This document shows, one piece after another, positions 9,013-19,008 of a stretch of 64,000 bases of DNA; the stretch's first letter is position 1, and every line of letters begins with the position of its first letter. Made by a program: the position numbers and the translations under genes. The notes under the pieces were generated by a model. That model ran no database searches and was not told where the DNA came from. It saw only the letters and a list, made by a program, of their open reading frames with translations. The stretch is taken from assembly GCF_030503435.1 (NCBI RefSeq), contig NZ_JAUKPO010000005.1:310001-374000 (forward strand). The letters are read 5' to 3'. The stretch is from Rhodocytophaga aerolata. Lineage in GTDB: Bacteria; Bacteroidota; Bacteroidia; Cytophagales; 172606-1.

Positions 9013-9441
9013 TTAAAGATTATTATTTTTCCTATCGAATAACAGGTAATCCAGGCTCCATTTGCCAGGGCCGGCAAAGAAAAAAACAAGAAAAAGCAGC
9101 ATATACATAAAAGACACTTCAGCATCACTCCAGAATTTGCCATTGTTGGCAATAAAGGTAGCCACAAACATGGTAGTTGCCAGCATAAGGGATGCAAGCC
9201 TGGTGAATAAACCTAAGGCTAGAAATAGTCCACCAAAAAATTCGGTGCCTTTTGCCAGATAAGCCAGAAAATACGGAGCTGGAAACTTAATTACATTTTC
9301 AAAAAAATCGAATTGCCCTTGCATTTCACTACTGCTAAAAAGCACTTTCCCGTATTTCATGATCAGCATACCAGTAAATATCCGGACAAGTACCAGCCCA
9401 TTGAGCCAAAAAGGAGCAGAAGTAAAAAATTGCCTGAACAT
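9013..9441 (-). CDS. DoxX-family membrane protein
   Basis: A 142-residue protein with four hydrophobic segments and the DoxX/SURF4-like pattern: LVRIFTGMLIMKYG near the start, FLAYLAKGTEFFGGLFLALG in the middle and a C-terminal FFAGPGKWSLDYLLF. Family members are small inner-membrane proteins linked in a few bacteria to quinone or redox metabolism; the function here is unknown. It is divergent from the LuxR-type response regulator, and the shared 145-nt region carries an 8-bp-arm dyad (9518-9541). Confidence 0.88.
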   Translation of the reverse strand: MFRQFFTSAPFWLNGLVLVRIFTGMLIMKYGKVLFSSSEMQGQFDFFENVIKFPAPYFLAYLAKGTEFFGGLFLALGLFTRLASLMLATTMFVATFIANNGKFWSDAEVSFMYMLLFLVFFFAGPGKWSLDYLLFDRKNNNL

Positions 9442-9517
9442 AGAATAGCTGCCTAGGTAAGAGAAACGATGTTTAAATTTAACTAAATAAGCTTAGCAAC
9501 TGAACAAAATAATTCAA

Positions 9518-9541
9518 TAAATACTCAATTTTAAGTATTTA
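9518..9541. promoter_or_regulatory. Dyad operator candidate between the DoxX and response-regulator genes
   Basis: Perfect inverted repeat TAAATACT / AGTATTTA separated by 8 nt. It ends 19 nt before a near-consensus -7 box for the response regulator (TATATTCG, 9561-9568, one base off TAnnTTTG), placing its centre about 45 nt upstream of the likely start. That is a common activator position. The regulator that binds it is unknown; the adjacent NarL-type protein is the obvious candidate. Confidence 0.45.
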
Positions 9542-9586
9542 CATGGGCCGGATTATCGCGTATATTCGCTTTATGATTTAGCTCTT

Positions 9587-10252
9587 ATGCCCTCTCTTAT
9601 ACGACTGATTATTGCCGATGACCATCAGATGTTCCTGGATGGCATATGTGAACTGACAGCTAATCTGCCTGATGTGGAGGTAGTGGCGACGGCTGCCAAC
9701 GGCGAACAAGTAATCCATCTGCTGGAACGCATGCCCTGCGACATGGTTATTCTCGATATTCAGATGCCAGTACAAGATGGCCTGACTACTACCCGGCAAA
9801 TAAAAAAACGGTTTCCACATGTAAAAGTGCTTATCCTGACGATGAATAACGAACTCTCCTTAATTAAACATATGCTGGAGGCCGGGGCGTTAGGGTATAT
9901 TTTGAAGACCAATGGCCGGGAAGAACTAGCCAGAGCCATCCGGCGGGTGGCCAGTGGACTCAATTATTTCAGCGATGCAGTAGCTCAGGAACTTGCCCGG
10001 CAATACTTAACTTCCGAAGGAGCCAAAACCAGAGAAAACGGCAATACAGCCGCGGAAGCTCATCTCTCCGACAGAGAAAAAGAAATAATAGCCCTGGTCG
10101 CCCGTGAATATTCGTCGGTAGAAATTGCTGATATATTATTTATTGCCCCAACTACTGTGGATACTCACCGGAGAAATGCCATGAACAAGCTGGGTGTAAA
10201 GAATCTGGCCGGCCTGGTGAAATATGCACTAAAATCTGGTCTGATCAATTGA
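9587..10252 (+). CDS. NarL/FixJ-type two-component response regulator
   Basis: A 221-residue protein. The receiver domain has the acidic pair D11-D12, phosphoacceptor D57 (ILDIQMP), the T/S position in LILTMNN and the lysine in YILKTN. The C-terminal LuxR-type helix-turn-helix begins LSDREKEIIALVA and includes VDTHRRNAMNKLGVKN, which positions DNA-contacting residues. It should control transcription when phosphorylated, probably by the histidine kinase encoded on the opposite strand. The two genes converge and overlap by 24 nt at their 3' ends, an unusual arrangement for a cognate pair. Confidence 0.96.
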   Translation: MPSLIRLIIADDHQMFLDGICELTANLPDVEVVATAANGEQVIHLLERMPCDMVILDIQMPVQDGLTTTRQIKKRFPHVKVLILTMNNELSLIKHMLEAGALGYILKTNGREELARAIRRVASGLNYFSDAVAQELARQYLTSEGAKTRENGNTAAEAHLSDREKEIIALVAREYSSVEIADILFIAPTTVDTHRRNAMNKLGVKNLAGLVKYALKSGLIN

Positions 10253-13200
10253 CCTTCCTGCACCTGGATTAGAACCTGCCTCATCCTCATCAGTATAGTT
10301 CTGTGCCGGTATCTGCACGATAAATGTAGTTCCTTGCCTCTCCCCATTACTTTCTACCTGTATAGTGCCGGCATGGAGCTGTACAATCTGATGTACAATA
10401 GATAGTCCAAGTCCGGTAGAGTTCTCTCCGCCAGTAGGCCTTGCCGACAAGCGCTGAAATGGCCGGAATAGTTTCTGAAGCTCATCGGGTCTGAATCCTG
10501 GGCCCTCGTCCTGCACAATCAGTTTAATCCTGTCATTTGCAGCCTGTACATACACCCATATATTTTTATGTGGTGGTGTAAATTTGATAGCATTACTTAT
10601 CAGGTTTTCTATCAGATCATTCATCAGATCCAGGTCTACCTCAGCATAACAGCCCTGTTCTCCTTCAAAATAAAGCTGCTGATTTTTATGCAAAGCCAGA
10701 GGTATATTCCGGTCTACAACTACCCGTACCAGCAAAGCCATATCAATTACGTCTTTTTGCAAGCTTATAAAGGTACTGCCCAGGCGGTTGCGTTTCAACA
10801 AGTTGGAAATCAGGTGAAACATATTCTGCGATGTTTCCCGGATGGTGTTTACCAGCCTGTCTACTTTTGCCGGATCATGTAAAGATTCTTTCACCAGATC
10901 GGTATACATCAGAATGCCCCCTAATGGATTTTTCAGATCATGTACTGTAATATTGGTTAACTCTGTTTTCAGGCGGTTGGCTTCTTCGGCTATCTGCCTT
11001 TGTTGCTCGGCTTCCTGCTTTTGCCGGTTAGTTTCCTGTAGTGACTGCTCCAGCTGCAGGCTTCGCAGCCGCAATTCTTCCGTACGTTGTTTTACCAGAT
11101 TTTCCAGCTTTCTGTTTTGTATTTTAATAGTCCGGATGCGAATACCATATACCAGAAATATAAGCGACAAAGCTAGTAGCCCAAGTATAGCTCTGAACCA
11201 TCGCTGCTGCCATAAGGGCGGCTCTATATAAACGTTGATGGCTGTCCCCTGCTCATTCCATATGCCATCACTATTGGCTGCTTTTACAAAGAATGTATAT
11301 TTGCCACCTTCCAGATTGGTATAACTTACATACCGCCGGGTGCCACTATATACCGTATCTTCATCAACGCCAGACAAATAGTAGGCATATTGGTTTTGTG
11401 CTGTTTCTTCGAAGCTGAGAGCTGCAAATTCAAAAGAAATATTATTTTCGGTGTACTGAAGCTCTATGGTAGGTTGCGCCAGCAGGTGCGGACGTGAAGT
11501 ATTGGCTATTTTTACATCTGTAATCACTATGGGCGGCACAAAACTATTGTCACGTATGCTATCCGGATGAAAAACATTCAATCCTTTAAACGTACCAAAA
11601 TACAATTGCCCTGTAGCTCCCTGATGGTACCCTCCCACACTGTATTCATTGCCTAGCAAGCCGTCGCCCTCATCATAGATGGTAAACTTTTGTTGAATGG
11701 TATTATATCTGGCTAAGCCCTTATTTGTACTAATCCAGATAGTGTTATTCTCATCTCCAACAATGCCATAAATCCCATTATCGGGCAAACCATCTTTCTG
11801 GCTGATAGTTGTAAACGTTCCTTTCTGCAGATCAAAGCGATTCAGGCCACCTTCCGAGGTTCCAATCCAGAAGATGCCCTGCTGATCTTCATACACACAG
11901 CGGATATAGTTACTGCTTAGCGTTTCGGGCTTTCCAGGAGTGTGAGTATATCTTTGGAAAGTTTGTGTGGCTTTATCAAATCGGTTCAGCCCATCTTTGG
12001 TACCAATCCAGATATTCCCCCGTCGATCTTTGTAAAGGCACCGGATGGCATTGCTACTAATACTGCCGCTATCATCCGGATGGTGCTGAAAATGCTGAAA
12101 ATGCCCTGTTTTTGGATCAAGCTTATCTAGTCCTCCTTCATACGTACCCACCCAGATATAGCCTTCGTCTGCCAACAGGGCCAGTATCCGGTTATCAGCC
12201 AGACTTAAGCTGTCCGTTGAATTATGAACATACCTGGTTATTTGGTTTGTTTTGGAATCTATTCTATTGAGTCCATCTTCGTACGTCCCAACCCATATAT
12301 TCTGCTCCGGATCTTTACAGAGAGAAATCACCGCTAAACCGGAAATAGTGTTATTATTGGTTGGATCTGGCATATGATGCCGGGCTTTGCCAGTTAACAA
12401 ATTCAAGTGATCTAATCCGCTGCCATTGGTACCCACCCACACCTGGCTATCTGTATCTTCCAGAATAGCCCGTATAGCGTTGTCACTTAAGCCATCTGGT
12501 TGTCCTGGATCAAACGCATAGGTTCTGAAACTGGAGCCTAAAGGGTTGAACTGATTTACTCCTTGTCCGTTGGTGCCTACCCATATTAACCCCGACTTGT
12601 CTTGAAATAAGGTATAGATGGTACTGCTGCCGAGTTTGTCTGGCAAATAGGGATGATAGGCATATTGTACAGCTTTGCCTGTACGGGGATTAAATTTATT
12701 TAACCCTCCGCCCCAGGTACCTACCCACAGGTTGCCCTCCTGGTCGCCAATGATAGCTGTAAGGTTATTATGCGATAGGCTCTGTGGATTGGCAGGATTA
12801 TTTTTATATACCTGAAATTGAGCTGTTTGCTTATCAAACCGTAATAAGCCATCGCCATCGGTTGCCAGCCACAAAAATCCTGCATCATCTGCACAGATTC
12901 CCCATACAGGTGCCATCTTTTTCTTACCAGATGTGTCTATATGATATGCCTGAAATGTTTTATTCTCTGGATCAAATTTATTTAAGCCTCCTCTCTCCGT
13001 GCCAATCCATAGCATCCCTGCCTCATCGGCATACATGGCCTGTATATAATCGTCAGAAAGGCTGTTGGTATCTCCTTTTTTATGCCGGAAACTGGTAAAC
13101 GTGCCACTATCCGGATTGAATAAATTAAGTCCGCCTCCATAGGTACCTACCCAAAAATTATTTTGTTTATCAATAGTAATGGCATATACGTCACTGTGGC

Positions 13201-13582
13201 TCAAACTGTCGGGTTGGGTAGCATCGTGTTTATATTGCTTGTATTTCCCGCTCACCGGATCGAATTTGATCAAGCCATGATTATCGATTCCTAGCCAGAT
13301 ATTGCCTTGCGCATCCTGATGTATTACCCGGATAATATTGTTAGGTAATGCAGTTGAGTCGGTGTGGCTTCTGCTGAAAACTTTAAAGCCATAGCCATCA
13401 AACCGGTTTAATCCATTTGGCGTGCCAAACCAAAGGTAACCCTTATTGTCCTGGGTAATACTCGTAACTGAACCATGGGAAAGACCTTGCTTTGTGGAAA
13501 TCCGTTCAATGCGGATTGATTGAGCATTTAGTAGAGAAGCAGAAAAAAAAATAGCAGTTAAAAGATGAACAATACACCTCAT
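10229..13582 (-). CDS. Two-component sensor histidine kinase with beta-propeller sensor
   Basis: An 1117-residue membrane kinase. I start it at the ATG at 13582 because the upstream TTG at 13603 falls inside a perfect -7 box. A signal peptide ending LLNAQ leads into about 14 repeats with the Reg_prop pattern (GYLWFGT.NGLNRFD and similar), forming two periplasmic propellers, then a Y_Y_Y domain ending near EGGKYTFFVKAAN. One membrane span (WFRAILGLLALSLIFLVYG) is followed by a coiled coil rich in Gln and Glu, a HisKA box with H881 in VHDLKNP, and a HATPase domain (NLISNAIKF, DEGPGF, STGLGLSIV). It lacks the fused receiver and AraC domains of classic polysaccharide-sensing hybrids, so it needs a separate regulator, probably the convergent NarL-type protein. 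Confidence 0.95.
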   Translation of the reverse strand: MRCIVHLLTAIFFSASLLNAQSIRIERISTKQGLSHGSVTSITQDNKGYLWFGTPNGLNRFDGYGFKVFSRSHTDSTALPNNIIRVIHQDAQGNIWLGIDNHGLIKFDPVSGKYKQYKHDATQPDSLSHSDVYAITIDKQNNFWVGTYGGGLNLFNPDSGTFTSFRHKKGDTNSLSDDYIQAMYADEAGMLWIGTERGGLNKFDPENKTFQAYHIDTSGKKKMAPVWGICADDAGFLWLATDGDGLLRFDKQTAQFQVYKNNPANPQSLSHNNLTAIIGDQEGNLWVGTWGGGLNKFNPRTGKAVQYAYHPYLPDKLGSSTIYTLFQDKSGLIWVGTNGQGVNQFNPLGSSFRTYAFDPGQPDGLSDNAIRAILEDTDSQVWVGTNGSGLDHLNLLTGKARHHMPDPTNNNTISGLAVISLCKDPEQNIWVGTYEDGLNRIDSKTNQITRYVHNSTDSLSLADNRILALLADEGYIWVGTYEGGLDKLDPKTGHFQHFQHHPDDSGSISSNAIRCLYKDRRGNIWIGTKDGLNRFDKATQTFQRYTHTPGKPETLSSNYIRCVYEDQQGIFWIGTSEGGLNRFDLQKGTFTTISQKDGLPDNGIYGIVGDENNTIWISTNKGLARYNTIQQKFTIYDEGDGLLGNEYSVGGYHQGATGQLYFGTFKGLNVFHPDSIRDNSFVPPIVITDVKIANTSRPHLLAQPTIELQYTENNISFEFAALSFEETAQNQYAYYLSGVDEDTVYSGTRRYVSYTNLEGGKYTFFVKAANSDGIWNEQGTAINVYIEPPLWQQRWFRAILGLLALSLIFLVYGIRIRTIKIQNRKLENLVKQRTEELRLRSLQLEQSLQETNRQKQEAEQQRQIAEEANRLKTELTNITVHDLKNPLGGILMYTDLVKESLHDPAKVDRLVNTIRETSQNMFHLISNLLKRNRLGSTFISLQKDVIDMALLVRVVVDRNIPLALHKNQQLYFEGEQGCYAEVDLDLMNDLIENLISNAIKFTPPHKNIWVYVQAANDRIKLIVQDEGPGFRPDELQKLFRPFQRLSARPTGGENSTGLGLSIVHQIVQLHAGTIQVESNGERQGTTFIVQIPAQNYTDEDEAGSNPGAGRSIDQTRF

Positions 13583-13600
13583 AAACAGTGCGATAAAAAC

Positions 13601-13608
13601 CAAATATA
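13601..13608 (-). promoter_or_regulatory. -7 promoter box of the propeller kinase gene
   Basis: TATATTTG on the minus strand, an exact match to the Bacteroidota -7 consensus TAnnTTTG. It lies 19 nt upstream of the chosen ATG, so the 5' leader would be very short. No clear -33 TTG is visible. Confidence 0.5.
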
Positions 13609-13901
13609 CTTATTTTATAGCCATCGTAAAAGGTATTTTTATATTTTGCATGTTACTTAATTTCATCATTTACAGTAGAGCTACTACAAAACAGTATAGT
13701 GTATTTTCTTCGTCAGAATCAATCATTAGTTAAAAACAAACTTCTGAGCAGTATAGTATATAAAAAAGTAGCATGCTGAATAGCCTTTGTCTGATAAAAT
13801 CGTATAACTCCCTTATGCTTAACTGGTAGCTTCTCTACATGAGGGATAATCCCTTTTTGTGTGAGCTCACTGTGTGCTATAGCCTACTTTTTACTGAACG
13901 T

Positions 13902-14165
13902 ATGAAACAAAGAGAAATTACTGACAGCCAAACTACTAAATGGATATGTGTACAAGCGTTAGCTGGTATTGAGGGGAAAACCGCCAAAAAAGCAGAAAAC
14001 CTATTGGAAGGCAATGGAAATAAAATCCCTGTGGTTTGTACTCCCAGCGGAGGCGAACAATCTGTGCGCTTACTGCTAAATGCCGACTGGTACGAACGAT
14101 TGCCGGATGAAAAATTGATTCAGGCCATAGAGCAAGCCAGCAAAGAAGATAAGCGGGAGTTCTAA
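13902..14165 (+). CDS. Small conserved-looking hypothetical protein
   Basis: 87 residues from the ATG at 13902 (MKQREITDS...). An earlier in-frame ATG at 13839 runs through a small hairpin followed by a T-run and gives an implausible N-terminus, so I prefer the later start. The protein is soluble and mixed charged, with a GIEGKTAKKAENLLEG segment and an acidic/basic C-terminus; I do not recognise a domain. It converges with the 71-residue gene, with 12 nt between the stops. The coding frame looks genuine, but the function is unknown. Confidence 0.6.
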   Translation: MKQREITDSQTTKWICVQALAGIEGKTAKKAENLLEGNGNKIPVVCTPSGGEQSVRLLLNADWYERLPDEKLIQAIEQASKEDKREF

Positions 14166-14177
14166 CCAGTTGGTTAT

Positions 14178-14393
14178 TTATTGTTTCAACATTTGTTTCC
14201 GGTAATCGTTGATTGCCTGCCGTAATACAGCTACATAGGTTTCTTTATCTAAGGCACTATTAGCTGGTATCCGGTCGGTTTCATCAACTACCTGTAGGTA
14301 TTCTATAAAGTCTTCCAGGCCTTTAATTTTGATAAATTCTATGGAGGCCCGGTATACCAGACCTTTTTGGTAGTCAAGTTCTTCCTGATCCAT
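14178..14393 (-). CDS. Small hypothetical protein
   Basis: 71 residues, acidic at the N-terminus and basic at the C-terminus, with no membrane segment. It looks mostly helical (YRASIEFIKIKGLEDFIEYL and VAVLRQAINDYRKQML). I recognise no family. ATG start, TAA stop, codon use like its neighbours. The convergent small gene on the other side ends 12 nt away. Confidence 0.65.
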   Translation of the reverse strand: MDQEELDYQKGLVYRASIEFIKIKGLEDFIEYLQVVDETDRIPANSALDKETYVAVLRQAINDYRKQMLKQ

Positions 14394-14470
14394 TAGTTAT
14401 TTTTTCTAACCTAAGAGCTAATACGAAAACTTTTAAGATTGTTTTGGCTATTTTACTCTGTAAAATACAG

Positions 14471-14506
14471 AAGCCTGATACAAAAGTTAACTTGTGTACC
14501 AGGCTT
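14471..14506 (-). terminator. Terminator hairpin after the molybdopterin dehydrogenase gene
   Basis: Arms AAGCCTGATACA and TGTACCAGGCTT pair with one wobble around a short loop, 26 nt beyond the stop of the minus-strand dehydrogenase gene. A smaller palindrome TTTTAC-TCT-GTAAAA follows at 14452-14466. Confidence 0.6.
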
Positions 14507-14532
14507 TGTTGAATAGATAGCTATGCTTTACA

Positions 14533-16677
14533 TCAGGAAACTCCTTTGAAAGCATCCTGCTCTATAAACGGCTGATTTTTTAAGCGTTTGTTGGTTGCCT
14601 TAAAAATAGCATTGGCTACAGCAGCTCCTGTTGGAGGAAGAGCTGGCTCACCCAACCCAGTTGGATCTATGCCATTATCCACAAAGTGGACTTCTACTTC
14701 CGGAATTTCGTTGATGCGGATAAGCCGGTAACTGTTGTAATTGGTTTGCTCTGGTGCACCCTCCTTAAAAGTCAGATTACCATACATGGCATGGCCTAAA
14801 CCATCTACAACACCTCCTATTACCTGCTGACGGGCGCCGCTTAGATTTACTACTACTCCACAATCGGCAGCTGCATATATCTTTTTCAAGACTGGTTTGC
14901 CATTTTGCATCGCTACTTCTCCAACCTGAGCTACATAAGACAGGTGAGAGAAATACACACTAAATCCTTGGGCTACGTCTTTCTTTTTACCCCAGCCAGA
15001 CTTCTCGGCTGCCAGTTGAATGACAGCTTTCATACGATCTATATCGTATTTGATTTCGCCGACAGGTGCTTTCTTGGCTTTATCTAGTAAGTCCAAACGG
15101 AACTGCACCGGATCTTTGCCTGCGGTAATGGCTACTTCATCCAGAAACGATTGTTCGGCAAAAGCAAGGAAATTGGTAATAGGTGCCCGCCAAGCTCCAG
15201 TAGTAATCGGAGACTTATGCTCTACAGAATCTATCAACAGATTATCTACCGCACCAGAAGGGAAATTATGTTCACGGGTAGAATTACCTGCGTTGATCCC
15301 TACGCCCCGGAGCTTATAGCCGATCATGTTGCCTTGTGCATCCAGGGCTGCCTCAAAGCGGTAACGTACAGCCGGACGGTAGCTTCCGCCAGTCATGTCG
15401 TCTTCCCTGGTCCAGATTAGTTTTACTGGGGCTTTTACTAACCTCGAAACTTCTACAGCTTCAATGGCAAAATCAGCTTTCAGACGGCGGCCAAACCCCC
15501 CTCCCATCCGTGTCATTTCTACCGTTACTTTCTCAGGGTCTATTCCCAGTAGCTTAGCGGTTTCATTTCTGGCCAGGTCTGGTGTTTGAGTAGGCCCAAC
15601 CAATTCTACGCCATCTGGCCGCACATGAGCAAAGAAGTTCATGGGTTCTAGCGGGCTGTGGGGCAGAAAGGGGCATTGGTATTCACTCTTTATTACTTTC
15701 GCTGCATTCTTAAAAGCGGCTTCCACATCTCCATCTTTCCGGCGTTCGGTGGCTTCCCCGTTGTTCATCAGCTCCGTAAATAAACGGTCGTGGTCGGAAG
15801 TACTTTCCAGATCCCCTTCTTTTTCGTATTCTACTTTTAAGGCTTTGCGGGCTTTCATAACCTGCCAGGTAGATTTACCTACCACAGCTACATTGTTGTT
15901 GAAGGTTACCACATCTACAATTCCGGGCATGGCTTTAGCAGCTGTAACATCGGCTGATTTAATTTTCATGCCGAATGCAGAGGGCCTTTGTATCATGGCA
16001 TACAACATGCCTTCCCGGTGAAAATCTATTCCGAACAGCGGCTTTCCGGTGAACAGGTTTTTGTTTTCTACATTTTTTACTGACGTTCCAATGAGCTTAA
16101 AGTCCTTGATGTCTTTCAATTTTACATCAGTTGGTGCAGTAAGCTTGGCAGCATCAGCAGCTAATTCGCCATAACTTAATTTTTTATTGCTAGCCTTATG
16201 AATCACCATCCCTTTTTCCGTAGATAGTTCACCGGCCGGTACATTAAGCCGTTTAGCCGCTGCTTCCATCAGCATCTGACGGGCAGTAGCACCTGCTTGC
16301 CTTAGCCGCTTCCAGGAGTGCGGAATAGCCCCACTGCCTCCGGTTACCTGGCGTTCAAATTTATTTTTATCCAGAGGAGCCTGTACTGTTTTTACTTTCG
16401 TCCAGTCTACATCCAGTTCTTCGGCTACAATCATGGGAAAGGCTGTTTTAATGCCTTGTCCCACTTCCGGATTGGGAGAAAAGATAGTAACTATTCCATC
16501 TGCCGCAATAGACAAATAACTGTTAAACTCTGTGCCTGCTGCGAGGGCAGTATTATTTACAACGGAAGCAGTAGCTGCTCCAGAATTGGTCCAGTTGAAA
16601 CCTAGCAAAAGGCCACCACCTGCTGTAGCAGCCAGCTTCATAAAATTACGTCTGCTTGTATGTAGTTGAGTGGACAT
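14533..16677 (-). CDS. Molybdopterin-binding subunit of a xanthine dehydrogenase-family (IorB-like) oxidoreductase
   Basis: A 714-residue large subunit. It begins with a twin-arginine signal ([15 protein letters not shown]), so it folds in the cytoplasm and is exported with its cofactor. Family motifs include [26 protein letters not shown] and the catalytic-Glu segment [17 protein letters not shown] near residue 675. Such single-chain Mo hydroxylases, related to isoquinoline 1-oxidoreductase beta, oxidise aldehydes or N-heterocycles in the periplasm. The start is 2 nt after the stop of the [2Fe-2S] subunit gene, so the two are coupled. No FAD subunit, cytochrome c subunit or XdhC-type maturation gene is adjacent. 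The substrate cannot be told from sequence. Confidence 0.93.
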   Translation of the reverse strand: MSTQLHTSRRNFMKLAATAGGGLLLGFNWTNSGAATASVVNNTALAAGTEFNSYLSIAADGIVTIFSPNPEVGQGIKTAFPMIVAEELDVDWTKVKTVQAPLDKNKFERQVTGGSGAIPHSWKRLRQAGATARQMLMEAAAKRLNVPAGELSTEKGMVIHKASNKKLSYGELAADAAKLTAPTDVKLKDIKDFKLIGTSVKNVENKNLFTGKPLFGIDFHREGMLYAMIQRPSAFGMKIKSADVTAAKAMPGIVDVVTFNNNVAVVGKSTWQVMKARKALKVEYEKEGDLESTSDHDRLFTELMNNGEATERRKDGDVEAAFKNAAKVIKSEYQCPFLPHSPLEPMNFFAHVRPDGVELVGPTQTPDLARNETAKLLGIDPEKVTVEMTRMGGGFGRRLKADFAIEAVEVSRLVKAPVKLIWTREDDMTGGSYRPAVRYRFEAALDAQGNMIGYKLRGVGINAGNSTREHNFPSGAVDNLLIDSVEHKSPITTGAWRAPITNFLAFAEQSFLDEVAITAGKDPVQFRLDLLDKAKKAPVGEIKYDIDRMKAVIQLAAEKSGWGKKKDVAQGFSVYFSHLSYVAQVGEVAMQNGKPVLKKIYAAADCGVVVNLSGARQQVIGGVVDGLGHAMYGNLTFKEGAPEQTNYNSYRLIRINEIPEVEVHFVDNGIDPTGLGEPALPPTGAAVANAIFKATNKRLKNQPFIEQDAFKGVS

Positions 16678-16679
16678 GG

Positions 16680-17141
16680 CTATTTGGTTTTAGTGGAGGC
16701 TACTTGTACAGCTTGGCGGATGCGGTGGTAGGTTCCGCAACGGCAGATATTGCCGGTCATGGCAGCATCTATTTCTTCAGAAGAAGGCTTTGGCTTTTTC
16801 TTTAACAGGGCGGCAGCCGTCATGATCTGGCCGGCCTGGCAATAGCCGCACTGCGCTACGTCTACTTCGTCCCAGGCTACTTGTACTGGGTGGTCGCCTT
16901 TTTCAGAAAGCCCTTCAATGGTGGTAACTTTGGATGTACCCACTGCGGAAACCGGCAGTACACATGAACGGACAGCTTCACCATTTACATGCACGGTGCA
17001 GGCACCACACTGTGCAATTCCACAGCCATATTTGGTGCCTACCAGGCCCAGGTGGTCGCGTAGCACCCAAAGCAGTGGAGTATCCGGCTCCACATCGGCC
17101 TGATAACTCTTACTATTGATTTGTAACTTATATTTAGCCAT
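16680..17141 (-). CDS. [2Fe-2S]-binding small subunit of the molybdenum oxidoreductase (IorA-like)
   Basis: A 153-residue protein of typical length for the small subunit. The N-terminal plant-type ferredoxin cluster uses the cysteines of [15 protein letters not shown] plus a later Cys in VRSC; the C-terminal cluster has QCGYCQAGQ and [11 protein letters not shown]. Together they pass electrons from the Mo centre. It has no signal of its own, so it is presumably co-exported bound to the Tat-tagged large subunit. It is the first gene of the pair; the upstream 170 nt show no clear consensus promoter. Confidence 0.95.
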   Translation of the reverse strand: MAKYKLQINSKSYQADVEPDTPLLWVLRDHLGLVGTKYGCGIAQCGACTVHVNGEAVRSCVLPVSAVGTSKVTTIEGLSEKGDHPVQVAWDEVDVAQCGYCQAGQIMTAAALLKKKPKPSSEEIDAAMTGNICRCGTYHRIRQAVQVASTKTK

Positions 17142-17312
17142 TGGTTATAAGTAGTTATTTTAATAGGACAAGTTAAAAAAAATATTGCAATTTTATTAGA
17201 AGACTAGCGTAAAATATCCAAAATAGCCCTTTTACATTCCTATAAATTTAGTATAAGGTAAATTTCACGTCTGCTTTTCCAATAGCATACCGTTTTAACG
17301 ACTTTATGTACT

Positions 17313-18908
17313 TTACTTTTTTACACCTGGTTGTGCCACCTGGTAATTAGATTTTGCTTTGGCATCAGCTACCATTTTGCGTACATCAGCAAGTAGTTGT
17401 TTAGCATCGTATACTATTCCATCTTTTATGGTGTACTTTACCCCTCCTACTCTGGTAACTTCGTTCTGTTCGTTGAGTTTAATAGCTCCGGTGCCATAGA
17501 GTACTTTCAGGTTTTGCAAAGGATTTTCTTCTACAATTACAAAGTCAGCCAATTTACCTACTTCTACAGATCCTATTTCGTTAGCTAGCCCTAATGCTTC
17601 CGCACTTTTCAGCGTGGCAGCCCGGATCACTTCTAGGGGATGAAACCCTGCTTCGCGGAGTAATTCCAGCTCCCGGATGTAGGCAAACCCATAAAGTTGA
17701 AAAATATACCCTGAATCTGAACCTGTTGTTACACGGCCTCCCCGGTTTTTATATTCATTGACAAAGGTCATCCACAGGCGGTAATTTTCCTTCCAGGCTA
17801 CTTCCTGCTCGGTGCCCCAGTAATGCCAATGGGAACCATGCGAAACCCGGCTAGGTTGGTAAAATTCCCATAAAGAAGGCAGCGTATATTCGTCGTGCCA
17901 CTCTGCCCGCCGGGCGAGCATCAGCTCCCGGTTAGCTTCGTAGATGTTAAACGTAGGATCGATGGTGAAATCCAGGGCAATGAGTTCATCCATTACTTTA
18001 TTCCATTTTTCAGAATAGGGTTGGGCTGCCTGTTTCCACAAAATACCTGCTTCCCCGAAGCGGTGTTGTTCATTCTGGTAATTATACTCTACCGGATAGT
18101 CCTGGATGGTGCGGTCAGTAAATAGGGCTTCTGGCAATCCATACCAGTGTTCCATAGTGGTAAGTCCCATTTTAGCCGTTTGCAGGACATTCAGCCAGGC
18201 TACATCCATTTGTGCATGGTGACAAGCCGACCGTAACCCTTGCAGTTTGGCTTCGCTTAGTGCGGCTGCCATAATATCTGGACGGGTTCCGAAAAACTTA
18301 ATGCCATCGGCTCCCCGTTTAGCCAGGTTTTTTACCCATTCTTTAGCTGCCTCCGGAGACGTTACGGGGGTTTTAGCATCTTGTCCGAAGTAGGCATATG
18401 CTTCTATGCGGGGAGCAGTAATGGTACTCTGGATGCTTTTGTTTTTATGTTCCAAAGTCCAGGTAAGGCCATTGGCGCAGGAGGGGTCGCGGATGGTAGT
18501 AATGCCGTGTGCCATCCATAATTTAAATACATATTCAGCGGTAGTGCCCTGTTCTGCCCCTCCACTGTGGCCATGCATATCTATAAATCCTGGCAGCAGA
18601 TACATTCCTTCTGCATTTAGTTCTTTATCACCAGGATTAGCTGTTGGCCGGCTCTCTGGTTTTATAGGCACACCAGGGTAACCTACTACTTTAATAGTCT
18701 TAATCCTGTTTTTCTCTACTACAATATCTACCGGTCCAATAGGCGGTGCCCCTGTGCCATTGATCAGTGTAACTCCGCGGATAATTAGCTGATTAAAGGG
18801 GCCTTCTCCCTCAGCTCTAGGTGGAGATTTAGGCACTTCCTTTTCCTGAGCAAACGTAGATAACGTAACTGTGCTGAGAAGTATAAGGAATAGGATGGTT
18901 TGTTTCAT
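17313..18908 (-). CDS. Secreted amidohydrolase-family metal-dependent hydrolase
   Basis: A 531-residue protein with a signal peptide ending TLSTFAQ. The amidohydrolase barrel shows the metal-binding HxH in GFIDMHGHSGG, later histidines in SACHHAQMDVAW and TMEHWYG, and the final Asp in TTGSDSGYIF. The C-terminal LADFVIVEENPLQNLKVLYG closes the small beta-sandwich typical of imidazolonepropionase/dipeptidase-like relatives. It cleaves a C-N bond in a cyclic amide, amidine or peptide; the substrate is unknown. It follows the Mo oxidoreductase upstream region on the same strand, but 170 nt separate them, so shared transcription is uncertain. Confidence 0.9.
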   Translation of the reverse strand: MKQTILFLILLSTVTLSTFAQEKEVPKSPPRAEGEGPFNQLIIRGVTLINGTGAPPIGPVDIVVEKNRIKTIKVVGYPGVPIKPESRPTANPGDKELNAEGMYLLPGFIDMHGHSGGAEQGTTAEYVFKLWMAHGITTIRDPSCANGLTWTLEHKNKSIQSTITAPRIEAYAYFGQDAKTPVTSPEAAKEWVKNLAKRGADGIKFFGTRPDIMAAALSEAKLQGLRSACHHAQMDVAWLNVLQTAKMGLTTMEHWYGLPEALFTDRTIQDYPVEYNYQNEQHRFGEAGILWKQAAQPYSEKWNKVMDELIALDFTIDPTFNIYEANRELMLARRAEWHDEYTLPSLWEFYQPSRVSHGSHWHYWGTEQEVAWKENYRLWMTFVNEYKNRGGRVTTGSDSGYIFQLYGFAYIRELELLREAGFHPLEVIRAATLKSAEALGLANEIGSVEVGKLADFVIVEENPLQNLKVLYGTGAIKLNEQNEVTRVGGVKYTIKDGIVYDAKQLLADVRKMVADAKAKSNYQVAQPGVKK

Positions 18909-19008
18909 GAAATCACAGGCAATTATAAATGTATATCAAACGAAAAAATTAATAAGGCAAGAACAGGTATTGAATCATCCACTCTGTAGCACATCTTAAA
19001 TTAGCACC

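Noticed and set aside
13839-13901. Upstream start for the small gene at 13902
   Set aside because: The added codons run through a small hairpin with a T-run and look non-coding; the ATG at 13902 gives a better N-terminus.
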